Shown here piece after piece: positions 12,416-23,033 of a DNA stretch of 64,000 nt. The notes under the pieces are model-generated. The model was not told where the DNA came from, did no database searches, and was given only the letters and a program-made list of their open reading frames with translations. Both the position numbers and the translations under genes were made by a program. The stretch is from assembly GCA_013339765.2 (NCBI GenBank), contig CM023457.1, positions 23,176,905-23,240,904 of the forward strand, read 5' to 3'. Origin of the DNA: Haemaphysalis longicornis. Its lineage: Eukaryota > Arthropoda > Arachnida > Ixodida > Ixodidae. Numbering within the stretch: position 1 is the stretch's first letter; each line of letters starts with the position of its first letter.

Positions 12416-13637
12416 GGAATCTGAACCTGGCAACGTTTAACGTGCGAACCTTATCTAGAGAAGCAAGTCTCGAGGTGTTGTTCGAGGAATTAGAGGGCAT
12501 TAAATGGGATGTAATAGGGCTTAGTGAGATTAGGAGGGCAGGCGAAGCCTTTACGGTGCTGAAAAATGGACACGTCTTATGTTACCGTGGTCTAGAGGAC
12601 AGAAGAGAACTGGGAGTGGGATTTCTAGTCAATAAAAGCATAGCTGGCAACATAGACGAATACTACAGCATTAACGAAAGGGTAGCAGCTCTTGTAATTA
12701 GGCTCAATAAGAGGTACAAGCTCAAGGTGGTGCAGGGCTACGCGCCCACATCCAGCCACGACGACCAAGTAGTGGAACGCTTCTAGGAAGATGTGGAATC
12801 GGCAATGGCTAAAGTAAAAACGCAGTATACTGTAGTTATGGGGGACTTCAATGCTAAAGTAGGCAAGAATCAGGCTGGAGACGAGGCAGTTGGGAACTAT
12901 GGTCTGGGCTGTAGAAATAGCAGGGGGGACCTACTAGTTGAGTTTGCAGAACGGAATAACCTACGCATAATGAATACCTTCTTCTGTAAACGGGAGAGTC
13001 GGAAGTGGACCTGGAGGAGCCCGAATGGGGAGCACAAAAATGAAATAGACTTCATATTATGCGATAACCCTGGCGTCGTGCAGGATGTGGAAGTGCTCGG
13101 AAGGGTAAGGTGTAGTGACCACCGTATGGTAAGATCTCGAATTAGGCTAGAGTTGAGGAGGGACCGCAACAAGCTAGTACGAAAGAAGCCGATAAATGAG
13201 CAAACAGTAAGACGTAAAGTAGAAGAATTCAAGATCGCGCTGCAGAACCGATATTCCGCCCTTAACGAGGAAGCCGAGCTTACGACCAGGAAGCCAGCGA
13301 CAACCTTACACGCATTCTCACGGAGTGTGCAGTAGAAGTCGGGGGCACTATGGCTAGACAGGATACTGGTAAACTTTCACAGGAGACGAAAGATCTAATC
13401 AGGAAACGGCAAACCATGAGAATCTCCACCGCAGCTGACAAAATAGAACTAGCAGAGCTCTCGAAGTTAATCAATAAGCGCAAGACAGCTGACATACGGA
13501 AGTATAATATGGAGAGGATCGAATACGCTGTAAAGAACGGAGGTAGCCTGAAAGCAGTAAAGAGACGTCTTGGCGTGGGGAAAAATCAGATGTATGCACT
13601 TAAGAAAGCAAGGCAAGTCATCACAAAAGGCATAAAA
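12416..13637 (+). pseudogene. RTE-like LINE endonuclease fragment
   Basis: This is the best-preserved retrotransposon coding segment in the window. It starts with NLATFNVRTL and continues with GLSEIRR, GVGFLVNK, QGYAPT, GDFNAKVG, EIDFILCDN and SDHRMV, the ordered motifs of the exo/endonuclease/phosphatase domain. The catalytic Asn, Glu, Asp and terminal His are all present. One in-frame TAG at 12784-12786 splits the domain. A frameshift near 13285 moves the continuation (LTRILTECAVEVGGTMA, then the linker helix region) into another frame ending at 13637. No reverse transcriptase follows; sequence switches at about 13660 to the tail of an opposite-strand LINE. The fragment is dead, but young enough to keep all nuclease motifs. 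Confidence 0.85.
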
Positions 13638-15449
13638 TAGTCACAGTGGCAGGGAAATTTCTATGGGTGGGCAGTCTGACATCAGGCGGCCGAGCTGTTA
13701 TTGTGCATCTCCCCGCTCTCAGTGGGTCTAAAAGGTGCGGAAATCGAACCCGCTTCAACTTATCCCCTTTCGCCGCCACTTTTTAATATTTATTAATATA
13801 ATTACTATGACTATTGCTGCTCCACTCTAAACGTGCACACTCGGTAACTCAGCAGCAAACTTCGATTCGCCGCCAATTGCTCCTGGGATGTAGTCGAACC
13901 GAGCATCGTTTCAAATATGCGTAGCTCGCAACCACTACAAAAACAATTGGCACACCTTATTCTTAAAAAAAAAGCAGTTGTTTCGCAGGTTCCAATTCGG
14001 CAAGACGAACAGGAAACAGAGAGAATCGAACATGGGCACGCGCATAAAAATTCATCAGTATACGCTCGATGGGAGCATCACCCATGCATCCGAGAAATCG
14101 TGTTCGCGGAAGCAACATCGGCACTTGTTAGTTAGTCCACGCGGGCTCATCGAATATGAATGGAATATCTGACAGTACTTTGACGACACTCCCGATGCAG
14201 GGAGAAAAGAGTTCCATTACCTGCACCCCGGATGCACAGGTGCACAGCGTTAATGTCGTTTGCATTCGGTCTGAGGTTCCGTCTGGCCGGATGCGCTATC
14301 AAGTATTCATTAGGCTCCCTAGTGCAGCTGTCGTCAGACGCGCAAATACCTCGCATCGCTCACGATAGCACAAGCAGTGAGATACTTCATCCACTTTCTG
14401 TGGAGGCTGTTCTCATCTTTGCTATGTAAACATCATGTAAACGAGAACCAGTGCTTATACGAAGTTGAAGCGTACAGGCATTCACAAATACACGCTGACG
14501 ATCATCGGCAAAGTATTCATGCACAGCTTCAGGCTATCGGGACTCTGTGTTCTCCTCCAATTTCTGGTGCATTTATGCGAATGTAAGTATCCTACACTTG
14601 CGTCGGGGTTCTGGCGCTTGCAGCGCCAGAACCCCGACGCGTGCAGTTTGTCTCCGATTTGAAACTGTGCGTCGGTTAGGAGGTGATTAGGTGCGGCTAT
14701 TGTCTCGTACGCAAACAACCTTCACAAAGGAGGAGGAGGAGGGATGCCGTAATGATGAAGAGACGTCGTCCTCGCAGCGAGCTTGGCTTGCTAGTCCACA
14801 TGAACATGAGAGGTGCGAAAATGAACGAAGGAGTGACAACACATCAACACACCAGGCAAGAGCAAAAAACTAACAAACGCACAAAAAGCACAGCAGAACG
14901 ACACACGAGGAAAACAACGATACAAAAAGACTCCACGGAACAGCAAAAACCAAAGGTAAGGCAAACGTCACAGGGTTCGTTCAGGCCGGAGCACGAGTAG
15001 AAATGAACAAGAAGTCCGGGAAATTGGCACAGTGGCACAGACCGAATGAACATGAAGGCTTCTCAGTGGGCATACAGCCGGCAAGTCCCAACAGATGCTT
15101 GCAGGTTAGCCCGTGGGGTCAAACGGGGACGCACACAGCACATGTTCAGTCCTCGCGGGCACTGCAAGCGGTGTAGTGAGGGGAGGCAACTCGGCGCGTC
15201 TTGTGCAAGTAGTGGCTGGTAAAAGCGACGTTGAGGCGAATGCGGTGAACAATTGTTTCGTCGCGCTTTCCCAGACCTCACGGCATTCGGAAAGTGCAGG
15301 AGGGATCAATTTTATACAATGGAGGATGCCTTTATGGTCTGTTTGTTCATTTGATAGTTACAAGTCTACACGGTGCAATTGACCACGTGGCGCGACTTAG
15401 GGTTCTCTTTTACACCCGAAGTTCTTGTATGGTGGACACTGGAAGAGGT

Positions 15450-15790
15450 GGATCGTCGGCCCGTGGGGAGTCTTTTCCGTTTCGTGGTTTGCGGCGAATC
15501 CGCCGCTGTGTGGGCAGGAAACGCGGCCCGGCAAATCCACAAAAGGTGGAAAGGGCATGAATAAGTGTCCATATTCACGTGAAAGCATGCGGCCAGGCTT
15601 GTACAACGCGCAACGCGACGGAAATCCTGAATAGCTGCCAGTGAGTTAATGTAAAGTTCCAGCTAGGCCCCACTAGTCAATGTCGATGCAATAGCCTGCA
15701 GACCAACCTGAATGGCAGTAAGTTCTGCTAGAAGGCTAGGTAGAGAACGTAGTGTCTCATACGCACAGATTTGGTTTAGGGCAGGGTAAG
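15450..15790 (-). pseudogene. RNase H domain of LINE A2
   Basis: The minus strand encodes LLAELTAIQVGLQAI (the Glu motif, about 15750-15690). A TAG in a frame change follows, then YINSLAAIQDFRR (the Asp-Ser motif, with Asp replaced by Asn, about 15650-15610). The end is a PGR/PAH form of the usual PGH (about 15530). The loss of one acidic residue and the changed histidine motif show decay. The same domain end, better kept as PGHAS, is seen in copy A1. Confidence 0.65.
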
Positions 15791-16639
15791 ACGGACACGT
15801 TAAGGCCGTGGTGACGAAGCAATCGTATGACCCGGCGTCCACAAAATCTGGACAACAAGCCGTTGCGTCACAGGTGCCCAGCCAGGGACATGAATCATGA
15901 CGTCTGAGGGCTGGTGAAGGCCAGAGGTATGGACATGTAGCCTTGTCAAAAGCTTGTTGTCCGTCACCTGATGGTACAGACAGGGCGGCCTCGCGTTGGA
16001 AAAGGCTGGCATCGTATCCGGTGGCTTACCCATGAACGCGGCGGGAGCTGCTACCTCTGAAACCAGTCCACGTTTCAGCAGCCATGCGGAGCGACGCTGA
16101 TGAATGATTTCATCTAGCGTGTTTAGGAGGGCTTCTGCTCGGAACTGTGGAATTGGCTTAAGAAGAGGGAGGCCAGGAATGGTGTGCACGGCGGCCCTGT
16201 TAATCGTCTCCAGCCCATCCCAGTCCACTTGCGTCATGTGCTGGAGCTGTGCGTTGGAACACGAGCCTTGGCTGTAGTACGGAGCGCACAAGGAGACGGG
16301 CAATCGTTCAGCAGGCCCCGCCAGACTTCTGAGACATGTGGGGAACAAAATGGAGCGATTGTGCGGCTTTATGTCGAGCACATCAAAGCCACTGAGCTGC
16401 TGACCCTGAGGCCGATATCTCCAATCCCCAAGCCAGAATGTGTGCAATAATGGGAATGACGGTCCTATTCAGTTGCAGTGCCATCGGAGATATTGCAAGC
16501 CGAGCGACGGCCCGAAGCGTTGGCGACGGGACATGCAGCAGTCTTCTCTTGAGAGAGGATTAGGTCCGCATACTCACAACATTTCTGTCAGTCTGTTAAG
16601 GCTTGCTGGAAGCACTCGGCTTGTCGTGACAGGTCCGGA

Positions 16640-17400
16640 TAGGACTGTCCATAGAGTAATGTCATCCACGTGCATGAGGAAATATAAGTCTTAGATAGTG
16701 GAAAGGATCCAAGCTAGCGGCAACAAGTCAATACTTAAAAAGCAAGATAGACAGAACGGAGCCTTGTGGTACGCCGCTTACCGGTGTGAAGTAGCTGAAA
16801 CTTCCCCTGTTGACGTATGGAAAAAGAGTTGTGTTAAAGAAAGTGCCGGATAAAGTCACAGACTTTGTCTGGGAGGCGACGACAACTTAGGACCTGTAAG
16901 ACTGCAGCGTGACTAACGTCATAGGCCTTGCTTATGTCCATACCTAATACAGTCGCCACACGGTGGGAACTTCCTACCAAAACCATAGATGACAGGTATT
17001 CCAAACCATCCTCAGTACCAAGCTGAGGCCTGAATCCGATTTGCGCCGAATGATACAATTGAAAAGTGTCAAGGCACCATTGAAGACGTATGGCGAGCAT
17101 TCGCTGTAACAGTTTGGACAGCGTAGATGTGAACGCGATTGGGCACAAATGGCGAAGTTCGTGCGATGGTTTTCCTGGCATTGGGATCGTAACGACAGCC
17201 GCCCGAAGCCAGGCTTCAAGTAATTGATCAGATAGCCACGCCTGATATACGGAGTCCAGAAGCATCGTGAAAGCTGGGTTGTCAATATTTCTCTATATCT
17301 CATAAGTAATGCAGTCGAGACCTGGAGCAGTCAGCAGTATGGCTTGATCGATAGCGGCCAAGAATTCAGCCATTGTGAGCGGTAACTGAATTTTAGAAAT
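16640..17400 (-). pseudogene. Reverse transcriptase domain of LINE A2
   Basis: Minus-strand reading gives PGLDCITYEI, an in-frame TAG, then RNIDNPAF, WLRAAVVTIPMPGK, LSKLLQRMLAIRL, IGFRPQLGTEDGLEYL and GMDISKAYD. These are RT blocks in order. After a frame change the catalytic box appears as HVDDITLWT near 16670-16640, a degenerate form of YADDITLW in which the two aspartates survive. Direction and order match the RNase H downstream. Damage: the TAG between block 1 and block 2, a frame break before the DD box, and a Tyr/Ala to His/Val change in the box. Confidence 0.8.
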
Positions 17401-17644
17401 GGCATTATGAGTTGGCGGTAAGACCACACTGCTCGGCAGGGGAGCGGAACCGGCTTTGCCACTGGCACATCATCAAAGGCAGGAAAGAATGTCGGAGCAA
17501 CGTCGGGGACGAATTGTGCCGGATCCTCGTTTGATGCAATGCAAGCGCGGGCTGCTGCTTCCGGAGGGCAACTTCCGGATTAGAAGTTTTCGCGCCATGA
17601 AATCCTACATATTGGCTTCCCTCCAATACATTTCATTGGTCACT

Positions 17645-18600
17645 CAACATCATAAATCTCGTTTACATAATCGTCGGCGCTGAAACTCGGTGGGCGTGCC
17701 GGTATGCGTTCGCTGAGTCTCATGAATATTCGCCCGCGGCTATGCATGATAAGTTCACGTCGCACAAAGTCATAAATTTGCAGACAAATACTTTGGGTAC
17801 CTCCTTTTACAAAGGTTTTGCCAGTGTCGCTTCCTTCAAAAGCACTTGTGTTCCAGCATTAGCTCAGTCAGCAGTAATTACCAAACCTAATGAAGCACTC
17901 AGCTTTATGAATTATTGCTTACAGCGCGAACAATTAGACGAAAAACGAAAGAGAGTGGCTACACGGACACACGGACAAGCTCTTTCGTCCTTCGTGTAAT
18001 TGTTCGCGCTGTAAGCGTTAATTCAATGGAGTACCAACTCGCCCAAACTCTCACGTTAATCAGCCTTATGAATCGATTTGATTTCTCTGCCTTAACGTCA
18101 ACAAATGCCATTCTATCCCAGGCCGTTTCGGCAGCAACGCGTGCACTTAACACTGTCAATTTTGCTCTTCTGTTACATCGGGAAGGCGCATGATCTAAAA
18201 GCTGAACGTTTGAGCTAGAGGCATTTGGTGCGTCCGATGGACCGGACGGAAATACCTGGAACCAATGACACGTGCTTGTCTAACCTTCTTTCTTTTCCTT
18301 CAGTGCATGTTGTATTCAGGGTAATTTCGCCAAAGCTCAAGAATTCACTGAATCCGCCATCCGTCACAATTCGGGAACGTGGGAAGGGGTACGTACGTAC
18401 CCTTTTTTACTGCATAGGCCGTTTATTACAGAAGCCCATCTTCAATTTGAGTTCCCGACATAACACCGTTTGACTTGCCTGAGATGACGGAAACGTCAGC
18501 AGCGGAGAGTTGTTACACGCCATGGTAAATACAAGTTCATTTGGAAGCATTTTCAGGCGACAGCGCAATTGTTTTCTAAAAGCGGAATCTTTCTTAGTGG
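17645..18600 (+). repeat. Dispersed repeat B, copy 2 (interrupted)
   Basis: This is collinear with copy 1 at 1760-2690. It is interrupted by the hairpin element at 17913-18060, and lacks the A-rich segment that copy 1 has near 2355-2500. It ends before a poly(A) run at 18619-18634. It abuts the 5' side of LINE A2. Confidence 0.65.
17913..18060 (-). mobile_element. Hairpin retroposon, copy 1
   Basis: This insertion within repeat B copy 2 is bounded by CAGCTTTATGAAT (17900-17912) and CAGCCTTATGAAT (18061-18073), a 13 bp duplication with one mismatch. Repeat B copy 1 has only one such word, so the empty site is visible. Read on the minus strand it has a 44 bp leader containing TTTGGGCGAGTTGGT, an imperfect Pol III A-box. 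Then comes a 100 bp inverted repeat (17917-18016) whose arms start GCTTACAGCGCGAACAATTA and enclose a loop with a repeated ACACGG word. There is no coding potential and no B-box. It shares its architecture with 27274-27430. Confidence 0.7.
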
Positions 18601-18929
18601 GAGCAATGGCACTCTGTCAAAAAAAAAAAAAAAAAGAGATGATGCACTTCCCCATAGACCGGTCGGTCCACCGAAAAGCTCTGATCAGATCTGCGGACAT
18701 ACGGCGCATGCGTGAAACCGGGCTTCCATTGTGTCAAAACGGTTACTTGAAAATTACGGAAAAGTAACGGTTCTAGATAAAACAATACACGCATTGATCA
18801 CGGAGAAGGAGTACAATGACAGTATATCATCAAACCACATATAAACCACGTGTCGGTATACATTTAGATCGTTCGTAGTTACTTAGCGCGCGAAAAATCT
18901 ATGCAAGGGGTTGTTGTTCGTTTAATTGC
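18601..18929. other. Anonymous sequence with a poly(A) run
   Basis: A 16 bp poly(A) run lies at 18619-18634. The rest is unassigned. Confidence 0.35.
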
Positions 18930-18938
18930 GATTCGAGT

Positions 18939-19394
18939 ATCTACCCTAGAAGAACTGTTGGTGGAAAAAGAGAACCTCCGCCGCGCCACGCGTGCTTTAC
19001 TTCCACCGCGTGGAACTTCCACCGCGTGCTTTACTTCCACCCAGTGGGCTCGCTCGATGGGAGGAGATCTTGCTGCGGAGGCTTCGAGTTGGGGTGGCCT
19101 TATCCCCAGCAGTTACTCACGCTTGGCCTGCCCGATACCACGCCCCGTTTGCGGACACCTGCCCCTTCTGTGTGACTCCTGCGCCAGAAGCTGACGTTGA
19201 ACACCTGTTGTGGACTTGTTCAGGTCTTAGAAACGCCAGAATGCAACACCTCCGAGACACAGGGCTCCATCCTGGGAGACCCCCAGATCTTAAGCGTTGG
19301 ATATGGGGACCCCAGTACCGGTCTCTTCTTGGCTTTCTGCGTGCAGCTGGTGCAATGTTGTACCTTTAAACCTCTCTGTTAAAAAAAAAAAAAA
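18939..19394 (+). mobile_element. 5'-truncated LINE 3' end with poly(A) tail
   Basis: The plus-strand frame 18992-19369 encodes LARWEEILLRRLRVG followed by a Cys/His finger, CPFC then DVEHLLWTC. This is the C-terminal tail typical of RNase H-bearing LINEs. A stop at 19367-19369 is followed by a short 3' end and a 14 bp poly(A) at 19381-19394. GATTCGAGT near 18930 and GATTCGGGT directly after the tail may be the target duplication (8 of 9 match). It is truncated, so non-autonomous. Confidence 0.7.
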
Positions 19395-20412
19395 GATTCG
19401 GGTCTCTGAACGTTTGACGATTGAGTGGACGGACTTTCAGCTAAAGTTGGGCGCACGTTTAGTTTTCGCGCTGAGCAATTTTCTTTAAGAATGGATGGTA
19501 AATTTTTCTGGAGATCGACGGCTACAACAAAAATAAAAAAAAAGTCTTTTTTGCGTCTGTGCGTGTGTGTGTGGGTGGGGGGGGGTATTTTGACACAAAA
19601 TTTATGTGTTTGGCAGACGTGTCGCGCTTCTAGTCATGCGAAAACCAATTTATTTATTTGCTGAGGCCAAAAATCGCCTCCTCACTTAATGGCAAGCAAC
19701 AGCTCCGCCGCTAAGAACTCTCTTGCGAAACGGCAGTCGAATATTGGTACGCGTTTTTTCACGTCGATTCCAGGCCACATAACCTGACACGAAAGATTAT
19801 TCGAAAAGAACAAAAGGGCTTGGGCTCACAGAAACGTAGAAATTCGATCCATGTTTCTTACAGTTTGACAGCCAGATGCGTCGGTCAAAGCTTTACATAA
19901 TCCCATTTATTATTCCGCCAATAAGGGTCAGTGATTTATGTATATTGCTCATCTATGATAACTTTGAACATAAAAATACGAAGAAAAATGAAGGGAAATT
20001 GAGGTGGTTATCGCGAATGGGCAGATCTTAAATACGAGACGAGTTATATGGCCCCTCGCTGTCTCAGTGCTGAAAGCCTTACTCTGCGGTGGGGCGGCAG
20101 AGCCGCTATTTATTAACGGTCGTTTTACGCACCGTAAAAGCTTGTCTAGGGCCATTCGTGGCTATTGCGCTTCCTTTTTTGCTCCAGACCAACACCACCT
20201 TAATCCCAAGGCAGCACAACTTACGTCCAGCCTTTCACCACACTCATGCTATTGGCTAAACAATCTTTGGTGACCTTATGCATAGGTAAAGTAATCTACT
20301 CGCTATAACAAGTTCTTGGAACAAAAAACTCCCTTCGTTATAAGCGGTACTTTGTTAAAAACGGGGCTTTTCTCTTCGAGGTGGACTTCCGGGAAAGTTT
20401 GGTGTTTCATTG
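19395..20412. other. Anonymous sequence
   Basis: There is a short G-rich GTGTGTGGGTGGGGGGGGG stretch near 19566 and nothing else recognisable. Confidence 0.35.
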
Positions 20413-20485
20413 TGATTGATTGAGGTTGCTTGTTTGCTTAATTGATTGATTGATTGATTGGACTGATGATGATTGATGAGTGATT

Positions 20486-20553
<68 letters not shown>

Positions 20554-20580
20554 CGATCGATTGATTGATTGATTGATTAG
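20413..20580 (+). repeat. (TTGA)n microsatellite
   Basis: About 170 bp of imperfect TTGA/GATT tetranucleotide repeat, longest pure in 20486-20550, with GATCGATCGA variants near 20552. The same unit forms the tail of the SINE at 22714-23033. This tract could therefore be the expanded tail of a lost or unrecognised SINE. Confidence 0.9.
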
Positions 20581-21332
20581 TTTCTTGTAGGTGTGTAAAG
20601 CGCAAAATTTAGATGAATGACGAAAGGGGACGACAGAGACAAGTGCTTGTCCCTTGTCCGAACACTACGAAAAAAAGGAAATTTTGAAAAGGACATGTGG
20701 TTAAAACTAGGGTGTACTGTATTTAATATGCGAAGAAGTTTCATGAATCACGGAAGTTTTCTTGGCGTCAATTTTCGGGATCGCATTCTTGAAGCCGTGT
20801 TCAACTCTCGGAGCACCGTGCATCGTTGCAAAGGATATTTTCTTCCTTTTAATATGTACCGCGGTCCTTTCTTTCCCTTTCGATTCCTCTATCCGATCCG
20901 TATGTGTAGGGTAGCCAACCGGAAGTTTCCTGGTTCAGCTCCCCACATTTTCTATACTGTTCCTTCCTTCTGCGATAACAACTGCTGTAAAGACGAAGTA
21001 TGATAAGCAAGAGCTTCCCAAACTTGCTGGCAATAGTTGCACTGCTCATACATGCCGACGTAGTTTAGCGAAAAAAAAAAATAGGTTAGGCATATTTGAG
21101 GCAATACGTAAGTACATAAGGAAAACAGCAGTGCTTTTATCATTTAAAATTCTTGTTGGATTAGCTATTACGAAAAAAATGCACGTGGTTAAATAAAAGA
21201 AACGGCGAGATATGAGCAAAAAAATGTAAACAAAAAGAACGTTGTCTGCTGGAGAAGACATCTCTTAAGTGAAAAACAATTTGTGGCATCTTTCGCTATC
21301 TTATGATTTCATGTCATTATTTTGTATAGAAC
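20581..21332. other. Anonymous sequence
   Basis: The 128-codon plus-strand frame 20617-21003 has no recognisable motif. Nothing else is seen. Confidence 0.35.
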
Positions 21333-21334
21333 TA

Positions 21335-22109
21335 CTGTAGAATCATGATAAACGGAAATCGCTTAAACGGAATGGCCGCTTAAATGAAACAGTAGCCGGT
21401 AGGTTGGTAGGTTTTGTATTCAGATAACGCAAAAAAACTCTCGGTAACCGGAACTAAAATTTCCGCATCACCGTGTAAACGGAACCAAAAACGGAACTTT
21501 CTTGTAAAACCCATTGGTATGAGAATCAGCTTTTTACGGCCGTGTCGTTTTGTTTTTTTTCTTCCTCCATGTTTTTTTTAGCCTCGTTGGCCTCGTAAGC
21601 ATCGTCTCGTTAGTGGTCAGCCGTGTTACCGCAACGAATGCAACATCGCAGTTCTTGTTCCAGTCGTTCGTCTCAATTCAAGACGCCGAGGTTACAGGTA
21701 TCAGCTCCTGTCGTGCCATCGTGGGGCTATTTGCGCTTCATTAGCGCGTTGCCGTCTTCTAAAGTCGGTGGCTCGTAAGCACTCGAGAAGTTGAGGCCTC
21801 TAGCCTCAGTGAAGATACAGCTGCAAGGACTCAAACAAAAATAATTGATGCATTTTGTAGTGCACAGAGACACATTATTGCTAAATCAACTTTGTGAATG
21901 CTGTGCCTAAACCTCTTGTAGTTTTCTTGCTTCCTGAAAAACTATCAGCTGCATTCACTTTCTAGTGCACAGTGTTCCACGAAATGGTATTAAGAGTGTG
22001 TACCCACATAACTTTGCACTTTCACACATCTAACTCAGTAAACGGAACTCCTGTTAAACGGAACTAATTTTCTCGGTCCCTTGAAGTTTCGTTTATCTAG
22101 AGTCTACTG
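21335..22109. mobile_element. pogo/Tc1-mariner-like TIR element, 775 bp
   Basis: The left end CTGTAGAATCATGATAAACG is matched by the reverse complement of the right end, CAGTAGACTCTAGATAAACG, with TA on both outer sides (21333-21334 and 22110-22111). Sub-terminal AAACGGAA words are repeated inside both ends. TA duplication and CAGTAGACTC-type ends are typical of pogo/Tigger-like elements. The interior shows no transposase motif, so this is a non-autonomous derivative. Confidence 0.7.
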
Positions 22110-22111
22110 TA

Positions 22112-22713
22112 CATCACTTTCAAGCATAGTTCATTATTATTTTTAATTTCACTTTGAAAATTTTTTGGCAAGATATGTGCCACTTATTCAAGGAAACCAA
22201 CCACACAATTATGATAATTACATAGCAATATATGGCCTAAATTATTATTTAGTGGATTCGTCTCCCCATTCGGTAGCTTGGTGCAGCACACGCCGTTTTC
22301 TACGTGCCAGTGTATCGTGGTGCTCTGTCTTACTGAATTTCTACATAGCCATTCTACATAGCCAATCTTTCCAGCGAAATTCTTCCCGGGTATAATCCTC
22401 GTCCTCACTATCTCGCCTCAAATTTTTACAACCTCAAAAGCTCGCATAGTGAAGCAGGAGAACAAATGAGCCTACCGTGATAGATGTATCAGGAGGATAC
22501 ACGCAGGTTGGTTTTACGACAATTTCACAAAACGTAACTCTTTCAACACTGCCCAGGCACTCGCTTAAAGCTAACGCCGATTTGCTAAGGTTAGACCATC
22601 ACAGTGTAATCCCCCTCAAAGCTCTTCACTAATCAGCGGAATGATCATCAATGGGCGTTGCCTCGGCTGCTGGTAATAGCATCTAAGAATGTCGCCACGA
22701 ACAATCTCCTTTC
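22112..22713. other. Anonymous sequence
   Basis: No gene or repeat was recognised. Confidence 0.35.
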
Positions 22714-22742
22714 ATTGATTGATTGATTGCTTGCTTGCTTGC

Positions 22743-22781
<39 letters not shown>

Positions 22782-23033
22782 ATTGATTGATTGATTGCGG
22801 GGTTTTACGCAATAAAGCTACACCTGTGTTATGAGACGTGCCGTAGTGGTAGAATTGATTGATTGATATCGACAATCAGGGGACCTTTAACGTACGCCGA
22901 GATATTGACATACTGGCGTTTACGCTTTTCGCCTCCATAACAAAACTGCTGCCCCCGGCCGGGAATCGAACACGCGTCCCTTCGGCATCAGCAGAACAAC
23001 GCCTTAGCCAGTGAAAGCCACCACCGCGGTTCC
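22714..23033 (-). mobile_element. tRNA-derived SINE (Ruka-like) with TTGA-type tail
   Basis: Minus-strand reading starts ACCGCGGTGGTGGC, with an A-box-like GGCTTTCACTGGCTAAGG (about 23022). The B-box GTGTTCGATTCCC (about 22965) follows. The body CAGCAGTTTTGTTATGGAGG, a GTACGTTAAAGGTCCCCTGA segment and the CACTACGGCACG block end at GTAAAACCCC and a TCAA-type tetranucleotide tail (22797-22714). This is the structure of the tRNA-related SINEs of hard ticks. A short AATCA repeat has expanded inside the body near 22855-22866. Confidence 0.8.

Larger units (their letters stand above)
13668..17630 (-). mobile_element. RNase H LINE, copy A2, nearly full RT to 3' end
   Basis: This roughly 4 kb minus-strand element reads from RT (about 17400-16640), through a connection domain (about 16450-15900) and RNase H (about 15790-15450), to a Cys/His tail (about 15170) and a 1.4 kb 3' region with the tRNA-like tail unit. 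RT followed by RNase H places it in the I-group of non-LTR retrotransposons; the exact clade is not resolved. The 5' boundary is set where repeat B copy 2 begins. An inverted GTCGGGGTTCTGGCGC / GCGCCAGAACCCCGAC pair sits in the 3' region at 14604-14640. Several stops and shifts make it inactive. Confidence 0.75.

Noticed and set aside
10482..15565. Reading A1 and A2 as the two LTRs of one element
   Set aside because: The repeats encode RNase H and a LINE C-terminal tail, A2 runs on into its own reverse transcriptase, and the middle segment is an opposite-strand LINE nuclease.
20413..22797. CRISPR-like array from regularly repeated TTGA blocks
   Set aside because: Four-base units without spacers; they are microsatellites and a SINE tail.
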